The notes: generated by a model not told the origin, from the sequence alone. Positions 33,963 to 42,653 are shown, counted from the first letter of the stretch. The stretch: 64,000 nt of DNA from Proteiniclasticum sp043951855 (GCF_043951855.1 NZ_JBINJW010000003.1:62001-126000), one strand, 5' to 3'. Made by a program: numbers and translations.

Positions 33963-34490
33963 ATGGAAAAAGGATTTGTGCAGATTTATACAGGAGAAGG
34001 CAAGGGAAAGACGACCGCCGCTTTGGGGCTGTCCTTCCGTGCGGCAGGAAGAGGGAAAAAAGTCCTTTTCGTTCAGTTTCTGAAAGGAATCAGAACTGGG
34101 GAGGAGATCAGTATGAGTGAGAATGAGAATATAATACACCTGAAACTGGCGGAAACCGTTCGCTTTTTCCTTACCCTTTCTGAAGATGAACAGATTGAGC
34201 TGAAGTCAAAAACGCTGAGGGAATGGGGCGATCTGAAGAAAAGAATCGAAACGGACCCCATGGACATACTGGTTCTAGATGAAATCATGGCTGCCATTCA
34301 TAACGGTCTGGTGGATGAAATGGCTGTGGTATCTTTCTTAAGGGACAGACCAAAATATCTGGAAGTGATTCTCACGGGGAGATCTGCCTCTGAAAAACTT
34401 ATGAATGAAGCGGATCTGGTGACCGAGATGAGAAATAGAAAGCATTACTACAATGAGGGAATCTTATCAAGAATCGGCATAGAATACTGA
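33963..34490 (+). CDS. btuR: Cob(I)yrinic acid a,c-diamide adenosyltransferase
   Basis: A 175-residue CobA/CobO-type enzyme that attaches the 5'-deoxyadenosyl ligand to reduced corrinoids. The P-loop GEGKGKTTAALGL at about 11-23 is followed by RAAGRGKKVLFVQFLKG, LVLDEIMAAI (Walker B) and LTGR near the C-terminus. It adenosylates both imported and internally made corrinoids. Last gene of the riboswitch-controlled operon; an intrinsic terminator follows six bases after the stop. Confidence 0.93.
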   Translation: MEKGFVQIYTGEGKGKTTAALGLSFRAAGRGKKVLFVQFLKGIRTGEEISMSENENIIHLKLAETVRFFLTLSEDEQIELKSKTLREWGDLKKRIETDPMDILVLDEIMAAIHNGLVDEMAVVSFLRDRPKYLEVILTGRSASEKLMNEADLVTEMRNRKHYYNEGILSRIGIEY

Positions 34491-34496
34491 TTTATG

Positions 34497-34526
34497 GCTT
34501 CGGACGAAGGTCCGAAGCTTCTTTTT
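34497..34526 (+). terminator. Terminator of the cobalamin operon
   Basis: GCTTCGGAC (34497-34505) pairs perfectly with GTCCGAAGC (34510-34518) around GAAG, followed by TTCTTTTT. Confidence 0.9.
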
Positions 34527-34674
34527 ACCATGAATACTATGAAAATATCAATATTGAGGCTGTAAACCATTATAATCTCATATTTCGTTGAAAAATAGAC
34601 CTAATTACGTTAAAGTACATATATAATGTTAGGTATAGGTTCATTATTTTAAAATTAGTTATGTGGGGTGCACA

Positions 34675-35181
34675 ATGAGTAAGACAGCTTTAAATTCAAG
34701 AAAAAACATCCTGATCATGTTTTTTCTTCTTCTTTTTTTCTGGGCGATCATCGACGGAAAACTTACGGTGGAATCTGTTCTCCTTGGAACAGTATCCTCC
34801 ATCATGATCCTATATTTCAATAAAGACATCCTGTTTACCAGAGAGGATGGAGGTCCTGTGACATTAGGATTTCTGTGGCATTTCATGACGCTGATCGCAG
34901 TTCTCATTGTGGAGATCGTGAAGTCGAACATCAATGTGGCGAAAATCGTTCTGAACCCCAAAATGCCCATAGACCCCTCATTTGTAAGGGTCCCTGTTCG
35001 GTTCAGGAAGGATTTCAATAAGGTGCTCTATGGGAATGTGGTGACGCTTACCCCTGGAACACTGACGGTGGATATTGTAGGGGATGAATACATCATTCAT
35101 GCACTGACCAGAGAGGCGGCGGAAGGTTTAAATGGAAGTGCACTGGAAGAACATGTTCTTCGTCTGGAGGAAAGAGACTGA
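34675..35181 (+). CDS. mrpE: Na+/H+ antiporter subunit E (MrpE/MnhE, MbhA-like)
   Basis: First subunit of the antiporter operon, 168 residues, with about three N-terminal membrane helices (to about residue 85) and a soluble C-terminal domain. PVRFRKDFNKVLYGNVVTLTPGTLTVDI (key: NxxTLTPGT) is the signature of the family. I use the ATG at 34675 behind GGGGTG rather than the GTG four codons upstream. The stop overlaps mrpF by one base. Role: part of the membrane complex exchanging Na+ for H+. Confidence 0.9.
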   Translation: MSKTALNSRKNILIMFFLLLFFWAIIDGKLTVESVLLGTVSSIMILYFNKDILFTREDGGPVTLGFLWHFMTLIAVLIVEIVKSNINVAKIVLNPKMPIDPSFVRVPVRFRKDFNKVLYGNVVTLTPGTLTVDIVGDEYIIHALTREAAEGLNGSALEEHVLRLEERD

Positions 35182-35447
35182 TGAGTATACAGGTATTTAC
35201 AGGCATGACGATTTTTCTGGCTCTTCTGGCTTTCGTCTGTCTTTACAGAGCTTATGTGGGTCCCACCGCAGCAGATCGAGTCGTTTCCATCAATGTGATC
35301 ACCACCAAGGTAACGGTGCTGATCGCCCTCATATCCGTCATCACAGAGCAGAACGCATTCATAGATGTGGCGCTGATCTATTCCATGATGGGGTTCATCG
35401 CCACCATCGCCGTATCCAAATTCATAGAAAAAGGTAAATTGTATTAG
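35181..35447 (+). CDS. mrpF: Na+/H+ antiporter subunit F
   Basis: An 88-residue protein with three membrane helices; YRAYVGPTAADRVVSINVITT (key: GPT-ADR) is the diagnostic loop, followed by FIDVALIYSMMGFIATIA. Standard length for MrpF/MbhB. Its start overlaps the mrpE stop (TGATG). Confidence 0.9.
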   Translation: MSIQVFTGMTIFLALLAFVCLYRAYVGPTAADRVVSINVITTKVTVLIALISVITEQNAFIDVALIYSMMGFIATIAVSKFIEKGKLY

Positions 35448-35459
35448 GAGGTGCTTATC

Positions 35460-35774
35460 ATGTTCAAAGACATAGTAATCCTGCTGCTTGCTCTTTCAAG
35501 CTGTTTTTTCTTTCTGGTAGGCACAACAGGACTCATAAGGCTTCCGGATGTTTTCAGCAGAATGCATGCAACCACCAAGAGTGATACCTTGGGTGCGGGA
35601 CTTGCGCTTCTGGCACTGATCGTGTACAAAGGATTTGATCCGGTGAGTCTGAAGCTTCTCATCGTTCTTATTTTCATCATGATCACCAATCCCGTGGCGG
35701 CACATATCATATCAAAAGCCGCATATGACAAAGAGCTGAAGAAGACAAAGGAGGATCCTCATGGAGATATTTAA
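35460..35774 (+). CDS. mrpG: Na+/H+ antiporter subunit G
   Basis: A 104-residue, three-helix membrane protein. GLIRLPDVFSRMHATTKSDTLG (key: RLPD, RMHA, KSDTLG) is the classic MrpG motif. Start ATG 35460 lies behind AGGAGGT; an upstream in-frame GTG at 35451 overlaps that site and is not used. Its last 14 bases overlap the next gene. Confidence 0.92.
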   Translation: MFKDIVILLLALSSCFFFLVGTTGLIRLPDVFSRMHATTKSDTLGAGLALLALIVYKGFDPVSLKLLIVLIFIMITNPVAAHIISKAAYDKELKKTKEDPHGDI

Positions 35775-35997
35775 TGTGATTCTCATCGTGTTTCTGATTG
35801 TCGCGGCCATTGCAGTGGAAAGAACAAAGGATCTTCTAGGTGCAGTGATCATTTTTACAGCCTATAGCCTGGTGATGGCTCTTTTATGGCTGCTTCTTCG
35901 AGCACCGGATGTAGCCATGACGGAAGCGGCCATCGGTGCGGGCATCACCACCATACTTTTTGTGGTGGTCATCAGCAGGACCAGGAGGATGGAATAA
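35761..35997 (+). CDS. DUF4040 antiporter subunit (MbhD-like, MrpA C-terminal piece)
   Basis: A 78-residue protein with three membrane helices and the motif LLRAPDVAMTEAAIGAG, where APDVA-TEA is the signature of DUF4040. In canonical Mrp systems this segment is part of the long MrpA protein; as a separate gene in this order it corresponds to MbhD of membrane-bound hydrogenases and related antiporter modules. Overlaps mrpG by 14 bases and the next gene by one. Confidence 0.88.
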   Translation: MEIFNVILIVFLIVAAIAVERTKDLLGAVIIFTAYSLVMALLWLLLRAPDVAMTEAAIGAGITTILFVVVISRTRRME

Positions 35998-36305
35998 TGA
36001 AAAAACTTTTTACGCTCATCATACTGGGTGGTCTTCTCATCGTGCTTCTTTCAAGCATTGCTGAACTTCCTCCCATAGGGGAAAAGACGAATCCATCCTA
36101 CAACGAAATTGCGGAATATTACATCAGTGAAGGCGCAGAGGATACGGGGAGCACCAATCTTATTGCGGCGATCATCACGGATTACCGTGCATTCGATACG
36201 CTGGGTGAGACCACAGTGCTTTTTACAGGCATTGCAGCTGTGGTGTCTTTAATCGGAGTCTTTCATCACAGGAAATCGGACAAGGAGGAGGAACATCATG
36301 GATGA
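35997..36305 (+). CDS. MbhE-like antiporter subunit (MrpA C-terminal piece)
   Basis: A 102-residue protein with an N-terminal and a C-terminal membrane helix and a short outside loop. The segment NLIAAIITDYRAFDTLGETTVLF (key: I-DYRAFDTLGE) is the hallmark of the MbhE family, which forms the last part of long MrpA proteins. Start ATG 35997 shares one base with the upstream stop; RBS is AGGAGG. The histidine- and acid-rich tail (EEEHHG) is unusual but short. Confidence 0.88.
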   Translation: MKKLFTLIILGGLLIVLLSSIAELPPIGEKTNPSYNEIAEYYISEGAEDTGSTNLIAAIITDYRAFDTLGETTVLFTGIAAVVSLIGVFHHRKSDKEEEHHG

Positions 36306-36720
36306 TCTATTTGTACGAGTCATAACAAAAATGATTCTTCCCTTTATTCAGCTCTATGGCGTCTACGTGATCATACATGGGCATCTGTCTCCTGGTGGGG
36401 GGTTTTCCGGTGGAGCTATTTTTGCGGCGAGTATTGTTCTGTACACTTTAGCCTTCGGATTAAAACCCGGACAGAAAAGGATGCCTCATAAAGTCTCCTC
36501 GAAAATTGAAACAGGCGGTATCATATTCTTCATTCTTATGGGATTCACAGGTATTATCGCGGGCTATAATTTCCTCACAAATCAGGAAGCCGGATTTCCC
36601 ATGGGCGAATTAGGAAGTGTATTCAGTGCAGGTCTCATCCCCATTGTGACCATCGCCATCGGGCTGAAAGTCATGAGCACCATTGTGACATTATTTCATA
36701 CCATGCTGGAGGAAGACTGA
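36298..36720 (+). CDS. mrpB: Na+/H+ antiporter subunit B
   Basis: A 140-residue protein with four membrane helices. LPFIQLYGVYVIIHGHLSPGGGFSGG (key: GHLSPGGGFSGG) and AGL-PI-TIAIGLKV define MrpB/MbhF. Overlaps the MbhE-like gene by eight bases and mrpC by one. Confidence 0.92.
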   Translation: MDDLFVRVITKMILPFIQLYGVYVIIHGHLSPGGGFSGGAIFAASIVLYTLAFGLKPGQKRMPHKVSSKIETGGIIFFILMGFTGIIAGYNFLTNQEAGFPMGELGSVFSAGLIPIVTIAIGLKVMSTIVTLFHTMLEED

Positions 36721-37103
36721 TGAAGTTTGATTTAAGTACAATCGTGAATAACATCAATTACATCGGTGCCATGATTCTCTTTATCATCGGTCTTTATACC
36801 GTGCTCACGCATTCGAACCTGATCAAGAAAATCATTGGGATCAATATCATGGAAACTTCGATTTTTCTTTTCTTTGTTTCCATAGGATATGTGAAGGGGG
36901 CTGTGGCTCCCATTATAGACCCCTCAACCGGAGAGAAAGTGTTTGTGAATCCGCTGCCCGCTGCAATGATTCTCACAGGGATTGTCGTTGCTGTAAGCAT
37001 CACGGCTTTCGCCCTAAGTATTATCATTAAGATACATGAAGCCTATGGCACCATTGACCTGGATGAAATCATGAAGTTAAGGAGTGTGGAAGAAGATGAG
37101 TAA
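36720..37103 (+). CDS. mrpC: Na+/H+ antiporter subunit C (NuoK-like)
   Basis: A 127-residue three-helix protein homologous to complex I subunit NuoK. Seen: IGLYTVLTHSNLIKKIIGINIMETSIFLF (key: G-Y--L---NLIK-IIG) and DPLPAAMILTGIVV-like NPLPAAMILTGIVVAVSITAFAL. The stop overlaps the next start by eight bases. Confidence 0.92.
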   Translation: MKFDLSTIVNNINYIGAMILFIIGLYTVLTHSNLIKKIIGINIMETSIFLFFVSIGYVKGAVAPIIDPSTGEKVFVNPLPAAMILTGIVVAVSITAFALSIIIKIHEAYGTIDLDEIMKLRSVEEDE

Positions 37104-38598
37104 TATACATTTTCCCGTCTACATCCTGATGCTTCTGCTGATCTTTGCGGTGACCATTCCACTTCAGAGAAAACCTTACGGTAGACGATTCCAGATACTC
37201 ATGGTATCGGTACTGGGCATTACATGGATCATGGCGCTTCTGGAACTGCTGAAGGTTCTTTGGGATGCTCCATACAGCTATACCTTCGGGTCTTATCCCG
37301 CCGGAATCGGAATCGAGTTTCTCGTTGACGAGTTCTCCGCACTGATGACACTGGTGATACTGACTTTATCCATACTGATCATTATATATTCCCTGAAAGA
37401 TCTGGAACATGAAATCGAATCTTCAAGAATGTACAGCTATTATACTCTGGTTTTTTTACTGATTTTTTCGATGATTGGAATGATCTTTACTAACGATATG
37501 TTCAACTTATATGTCTTTATGGAGATACTCTCCATCACTTCCGTTGCGATTATCGCAATCAAGAAGAAAAAAGACACGCTCATGGCCAGCATGAAGTACC
37601 TTATGATGGGCGCCATTGGATCCGTCACAGTGCTTATGGGCATCGCACTGATCTACATGGTCACAGGACAGCTGAACATGAGTGCCATCAACCTGGAAAT
37701 CAGTGAGGTCTGGAGACTTTATCCCCGGAATATACTGCTGGCCATGGGATTCATGATCACGGGATTCAGCATCAAAGCGGCTATTTTTCCACTTCATAAC
37801 TGGCTTCCGGATGCGCACTCCACGGCACCAACACCATCTAGTGCGCTGCTGTCAGGACTGGTTGTAAAAGCGTACATCTTCTCCATTGCCAAAATCATGT
37901 ATAGGGTAGTGGGAGTGAATATTTCCGTAGACATCGGGATTGCGGACTATCTGATCATTTTTGCAGTCTTAAGCATGATGATGGGGTCTGTTTTTGCGCT
38001 GACCCAAAGAGATATCAAGCGAAGACTGGCATATTCCAGTGTATCTCAGATCGGCTATATATTTCTGGGACTTGCACTTGCAAGTGAACTCGGATTTTCC
38101 GCAGCGCTTTTCCATGTGGTGTCCCACGCATTTATGAAATCCGCGCTGTTTCTCAGTGCCGGATCCATCATTTATCTCACTGGAAAGAGAGATGTGAAGG
38201 ATCTGGATGGCATCGGATATGAAATGCCCATCACCATGACTGTGTTCAGCATCGGTGTACTTGGCATGATCGGTATTCCTGGTACCAGCGGATTTATGAG
38301 TAAATGGTATCTCGGTCTTGCGGTGCTGGATGCAGGGCATCCGGAACTTCTCATCGTCCTACTGCTCAGCAGTTTTCTTAATGCGCTGTATTATCTGCCC
38401 ATCATCGTTTCCGCATTTTTACGGGAACGTCCGGGAAAACCTCTCGAAATGCATCGAGACGGAATTCCTAGAACAATGAAAGTATCCATGGTTCTAGTGG
38501 CTTTCACCAGTCTGATCATAGGACTCTTTCCGCATCTGGTGATGGATATTATCCAGCAGGCTGTTCCAACCTTCATCGGTTCGGGAATAGGCTTATAA
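37096..38598 (+). CDS. mrpD: Na+/H+ antiporter subunit D (NuoM/N-like)
   Basis: A 500-residue polytopic proton-translocating subunit with about 14 helices. The TM5 glutamate is in NLYVFMEILSITS, the TM7 lysine in GFSIKAAIFPLHNWLPDAH, followed by STAPTPSSALLSGLVVKAY, the strongest family signature, and RDIKRRLAYSSVSQIGYI. Start ATG 37096 is 11 bases from AGGAG; GTG 37084 in the same frame has no site. It is the canonical antiporter subunit; two further paralogues follow. Confidence 0.92.
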   Translation: MSNIHFPVYILMLLLIFAVTIPLQRKPYGRRFQILMVSVLGITWIMALLELLKVLWDAPYSYTFGSYPAGIGIEFLVDEFSALMTLVILTLSILIIIYSLKDLEHEIESSRMYSYYTLVFLLIFSMIGMIFTNDMFNLYVFMEILSITSVAIIAIKKKKDTLMASMKYLMMGAIGSVTVLMGIALIYMVTGQLNMSAINLEISEVWRLYPRNILLAMGFMITGFSIKAAIFPLHNWLPDAHSTAPTPSSALLSGLVVKAYIFSIAKIMYRVVGVNISVDIGIADYLIIFAVLSMMMGSVFALTQRDIKRRLAYSSVSQIGYIFLGLALASELGFSAALFHVVSHAFMKSALFLSAGSIIYLTGKRDVKDLDGIGYEMPITMTVFSIGVLGMIGIPGTSGFMSKWYLGLAVLDAGHPELLIVLLLSSFLNALYYLPIIVSAFLRERPGKPLEMHRDGIPRTMKVSMVLVAFTSLIIGLFPHLVMDIIQQAVPTFIGSGIGL

Positions 38599-38611
38599 GT
38601 GGAGGATTATT

Positions 38612-40651
38612 TTGAAGCAAATTAACAAACAAAGCAAATATACGGAATTCAAGAAAAGAAAAAAGCTGGATTCTTTCTGCATCAACTGTATTGTCCTCTA
38701 TATTATTTTAGGACTGCTGTTCGCTGCGTTTCTGTTTTTCTCAGCGAATGTGGACAAGTCCAGATTAAGCGGAATCTCCCTTTATGCGGTGAATATTGCT
38801 GATCGCATATCTGCCTCTTTGAACAATTTCAAGAGTCTTCCGCTGATCATCGTCCTGGTACCGTTGGTGGGAGGGCCCATTGAAATGTATTTCTTCAGAA
38901 GGAAAGAAAACTCAAGGGATATGGCTGTGGTGTATACCACAGTACTCACATTCTTTCTGATCCTTGCACTATTCCCTCAGGTCATGGAAGGAACCATGAG
39001 ATTTGAGATTCCTAAAATGCTTGGACTGGGACTGAATTTCAAAGTGGATCTTATGGGATTCATCATGGTCATGGTATCATCGATCATCTGGGTCCTTGTA
39101 AGCATGTATGCGCATGATTACATGAGCATCGAAAAACATCGAAACAGGTTCTTTCTTCAGATGTCCATCACCTATGGCGGAGTGCTTGGAACCATCATGG
39201 CTGGGGACCTCATCACCATGTTTCTGTTTTTTGAGATCATGACATTTGCGTCCTATTTTCTGGTTGCCCATAATCAGTCCAAGGAGTCTCTCATTGCAGG
39301 TGACAGCTATATCTATATGGGTGTAGCCGGGGGACTTGCGCTTCTTCTTGGCATTATACTTCTTTATGTCAATGCAGGTACAGTGGCTTTCGTTCCCATG
39401 GCGGCGAAAGTGAGTTCACTAGGAAACGTCAAGTACCTCATTGCCACATTGTTTCTCATCGGATTCGGCATCAAAGCGGGGATGCTTCCGCTTCATATAT
39501 GGCTGCCTAGAGCACATCCGGTGGCGCCGACGCCAGCAAGTGCGCTCTTATCCGGTCTGATGATCAAAATCGGTGCGTTTGGCATGTTAAGGGTACTGAC
39601 CAGTTTCTTTATGCCTGCCAAGGGGGCCTTCCTGCCATACGATGATCCCATCTGGGATCTGAGTAATGCGTTAGGGGCAGCGATCATCTGGATCGGCATC
39701 ATCACCATGGCTGCAGGTGTATTCATGGCACTGCAGCAGAGCAACATGAAAAAAATGCTTGCCTATCATAGTATCAGTCAGATGGGTTATATCATCATGG
39801 GCATCGGTGTTGCTGCATATCTCGGACCCAAAGGGGCCATGGGCTTCTCCGGGGCAATCTATCATATGGTCAACCATGCCTTATTCAAATCACTTCTCTT
39901 TATGGTTGCAGGGGTCATTTATCTGAAAACCCATGAGATGGACATGTATAAACTTGGCGGTATGTGGAGAAAATTTCCCTTCACAGCACTGGTATGTCTG
40001 ATCGCTGCACTTGGAATTACCGGAATGCCTCTGTTTAACGGGTTTGCAAGCAAGTCCATTCTTCACCATGCCATTGTGGAAGCCTATGAGTATGGGCATC
40101 CTTCCTTCAGATATGCGGAAATGATTTTCACGCTGATCAGCGCCGGAACCGTGACCTCATTCATCAAGCTCTTCGGGTTTGTATTCTTAGGAAAACTTCC
40201 TGAAAAGTACAAGGATATTCAAGGGGAGAAGATCATGATGAACCTGGGTATGGGGGGACTGGCTCTTCTTGTGACGCTTATTGGCGTTTTCCCGAATTTC
40301 ATCATGAACCAGTTCATCATTCCTGCCACAAGAGGGTTTGCCTATAGTGAAGATTTCATTGATCATTATCTGGTTGGAATGAATTTCTTCAATAGTCATG
40401 ATCTCATGACCATGGTGTATATTTTCGCCATCGGCATTGCAATCTTCTATCTGGGCATCCGCTATCATCTGTTCCATCTTCATCTCCCAAGGTGGATGGA
40501 CGGGGATTTCACAATGCACAAAGGAATCAGAAAAAAGAGTCTGGCCATGTCCAATACATTCATCCATGGCATGGAAACGACCATCATCAAGAGTGATGTG
40601 GTGATATATGCCATCGTATTACTTGGCATCATCATTTACCTCGTAACATAA
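38612..40651 (+). CDS. Second antiporter-like subunit (NuoL/M family) with N-terminal extension
   Basis: A 679-residue polytopic protein beginning with TTG at 38612 behind GGAGGA. About 70 extra N-terminal residues include a basic stretch and one additional membrane helix before the usual start of the fold. The core keeps all expected functional motifs: FLFFEIMTFAS (TM5 Glu), GFGIKAGMLPLHIWLPRAHPVAPTP-SALLSG region (about residues 285-315) and NMKKMLAYHSISQMGYI. The C-terminal 100 residues (LVGMNFFNSHDLMTMVY) are shared only with the next gene, marking the two as duplicates. Confidence 0.88.
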   Translation: MKQINKQSKYTEFKKRKKLDSFCINCIVLYIILGLLFAAFLFFSANVDKSRLSGISLYAVNIADRISASLNNFKSLPLIIVLVPLVGGPIEMYFFRRKENSRDMAVVYTTVLTFFLILALFPQVMEGTMRFEIPKMLGLGLNFKVDLMGFIMVMVSSIIWVLVSMYAHDYMSIEKHRNRFFLQMSITYGGVLGTIMAGDLITMFLFFEIMTFASYFLVAHNQSKESLIAGDSYIYMGVAGGLALLLGIILLYVNAGTVAFVPMAAKVSSLGNVKYLIATLFLIGFGIKAGMLPLHIWLPRAHPVAPTPASALLSGLMIKIGAFGMLRVLTSFFMPAKGAFLPYDDPIWDLSNALGAAIIWIGIITMAAGVFMALQQSNMKKMLAYHSISQMGYIIMGIGVAAYLGPKGAMGFSGAIYHMVNHALFKSLLFMVAGVIYLKTHEMDMYKLGGMWRKFPFTALVCLIAALGITGMPLFNGFASKSILHHAIVEAYEYGHPSFRYAEMIFTLISAGTVTSFIKLFGFVFLGKLPEKYKDIQGEKIMMNLGMGGLALLVTLIGVFPNFIMNQFIIPATRGFAYSEDFIDHYLVGMNFFNSHDLMTMVYIFAIGIAIFYLGIRYHLFHLHLPRWMDGDFTMHKGIRKKSLAMSNTFIHGMETTIIKSDVVIYAIVLLGIIIYLVT

Positions 40652-40665
40652 AGGAGGGTGTAGCG

Positions 40666-42519
40666 ATGAATACGGCACGAGCGATTATCCAGTTATGGCT
40701 TCCTGTCATCATAATTGTGCTGACACTGATCGAAATCCTGATTATCCCTCTCTTAAGTGGAAAGAACAGAGGGGTAAGGAGACTTTCTGTGAGAACAGTG
40801 ATTCTCCTGACAACAATACTGATGATTTCCATCTACCCGGAAGTGCTATCTGAACCTACGGAATATGAGATTGCCAGTCTGTTCGGAAATGGAATCATAT
40901 TCAGAATCGACTTGCTTAGTCTTCTCTTCATGATTCTGGCAGGGATCATCTTCCTTACCGTGAGCTTCTATACTTCTGTTGACATCAAGGGCTGCGGCCG
41001 AGAAAGAAGCTTCTATCTGTTCTTTATGATCACTTATCTTGCCACCATAGGAACACTTATGGCAGGAGATCTGCTGAGTTTCTTCATGTTTTTTGAAGTT
41101 GTGACTTTTGCCTCCTTTGCGCTCATGGTTCATGAGAGGGGACAGAAGGTCATAGAAGCGGGCAGCATCTATATCTATTTCGGAATTTTCGGGGGCTTAT
41201 CCATTCTTGCCGGGATTCTTGTGCTATCTGCTTACACGCAGAATTATGAATGGATTACCATTGCGGAAAAGTTCGGTGAAATGGGTAATGTCAAATATGT
41301 TTCTGCAGCTTTCTTCATCACCGGATTTGGTGTGAAAGCTGGAATGGTACCGCTGCATCACTGGGTACCGGTTATTTATCCGAAATCTCATATATCAGTG
41401 AATGCCTTGTCTTCAGGGATTCTCATGAAATTAGGGGGATATGGCATTGTAAGGCTGATTGTATCGGTCATAAGTTCTACAAAGACACTGGAGCAGCTGA
41501 ATGTGAACAGGGTACTGATCACGCTCAAAGACATTGGTGCTGTAGTTATATGGCTTGGCATCATCACCATGGTGGTCGGTGTCATTGCCGCTCTGGAGCA
41601 GGAGAAAATGATTCGTATGCTCGCATATCATAGTGTGAGTCAGATGGGGTATGTCATCATGGGCATAGGCGTAGCAGCGTATCTGGGGTACGAAGGTGCC
41701 ATGGGCTTTTCAGGAAGCGTTTATCACATGATCAACCATGGATTGTTTAAAGCATTGCTGTTTATGGTAGCAGGCATTGTATTCTTCAGAACACGAGAAA
41801 AGAACATGTATAATCTGGGCGGTCTTTGGAGAAAGATGCCCATAGCGGCAGCGGCAGGACTGATTGCAGCTTTAGGAATCACAGGAATGCCTCTCCTGAA
41901 TGGTTTTGCCAGTAAATCTATCCTTCATCATGCAATTATTGAAGCCTATGAATATGGTCACCCGGCATTTAAGTGGGCAGAATATCTGTTCACATTCGTG
42001 AGTGCATGCACTGCAGCTTCATTCATTAAATTGTATTCTCATGTTTTTCTTGGCCATATACCTAAAAAATACAAATATGTGAAAGAGAGGTATGATACCG
42101 GTACCATTGCACTGATCGTACTTTCCATCCTGATTATTGTAATTGGAATCTTCCCGAATCTGCTGATGGATCATTTCATCATACCGTCAGCAAGGGCACT
42201 GAATTTTGATGCTTACTTCATAGATAAATATCTTGTTGGCATGAACTTCTTCAACAGTAAAGATCTGATGTCGATGGTAACTGTATACAGTGCAGGATTT
42301 ATCATCTATATCGCAGGGATTAAATTCAATCTGTTTCATTTTCACTTGCCTCAGCAGCTGGATTTTGAAAGTGAGTATTATGCTCCATTTTATGAAAGAT
42401 CTGGTAAATTTCTAAGGCGCATTATAGGATCAACTGAAAGGTACATCAACAAATCTGATGTCTTTATATACGGATTTATGCTTCTTCTCCTGATTTTGCT
42501 GCTGCTGAATTTTCTGTAA
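40666..42519 (+). CDS. Third antiporter-like subunit, divergent paralogue
   Basis: A 617-residue polytopic protein, a clear duplicate of the preceding gene (shared GITGMPLLNGFASKSILHHA and LVGMNFFNSKDLMSMV). It keeps the TM5 glutamate (FFMFFEVVTFAS), the TM7 lysine (GFGVKAGMVPLHHW) and MIRMLAYHSVSQMGYV, but the normally invariant AH--APTP-SALLSG block has become VIYPKSHISVNALSSG (about residues 233-248). It may transport less well or act as an adaptor. GGAGGGTG precedes the ATG; it ends the operon before a strong terminator. Confidence 0.88.
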   Translation: MNTARAIIQLWLPVIIIVLTLIEILIIPLLSGKNRGVRRLSVRTVILLTTILMISIYPEVLSEPTEYEIASLFGNGIIFRIDLLSLLFMILAGIIFLTVSFYTSVDIKGCGRERSFYLFFMITYLATIGTLMAGDLLSFFMFFEVVTFASFALMVHERGQKVIEAGSIYIYFGIFGGLSILAGILVLSAYTQNYEWITIAEKFGEMGNVKYVSAAFFITGFGVKAGMVPLHHWVPVIYPKSHISVNALSSGILMKLGGYGIVRLIVSVISSTKTLEQLNVNRVLITLKDIGAVVIWLGIITMVVGVIAALEQEKMIRMLAYHSVSQMGYVIMGIGVAAYLGYEGAMGFSGSVYHMINHGLFKALLFMVAGIVFFRTREKNMYNLGGLWRKMPIAAAAGLIAALGITGMPLLNGFASKSILHHAIIEAYEYGHPAFKWAEYLFTFVSACTAASFIKLYSHVFLGHIPKKYKYVKERYDTGTIALIVLSILIIVIGIFPNLLMDHFIIPSARALNFDAYFIDKYLVGMNFFNSKDLMSMVTVYSAGFIIYIAGIKFNLFHFHLPQQLDFESEYYAPFYERSGKFLRRIIGSTERYINKSDVFIYGFMLLLLILLLLNFL

Positions 42520-42524
42520 TGAAT

Positions 42525-42575
42525 AAAAAAACATCACTATCTAATTTCCAAATGATTAGATAGTGATGTTTTTTT
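42525..42575. terminator. Terminator of the antiporter operon
   Basis: A perfect 21-bp stem (42525-42545 with 42555-42575), nine-base loop and seven T at the end. The A-rich opposite side would allow function from both strands. Confidence 0.93.
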
Positions 42576-42605
42576 GCATTAAAACGAGTAAGGGGAGGGA
42601 AGCTT

Positions 42606-42653
42606 ATGATTGCAATATGTCCGCAATGGATGGACATATTGATCGTTGATTAA
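42606..42653 (+). other. Inverted repeat within a 15-codon frame, terminus interval
   Basis: CAATATGTCC (42613-42622) and GGACATATTG (42632-42641) form a perfect 10-bp inverted repeat with a nine-base spacer and no T-run. It lies inside a 15-codon frame (ATG 42606, stop TAA 42651-42653) preceded by a strong GGGGAGG. The rest of 42576-42829 shows no gene I can support. Confidence 0.3.

Noticed and set aside
34675..42519. Antiporter operon as part of a membrane-bound hydrogenase or complex I
   Set aside because: No NiFe, FeS or quinone-module subunits follow; a strong terminator closes the operon.
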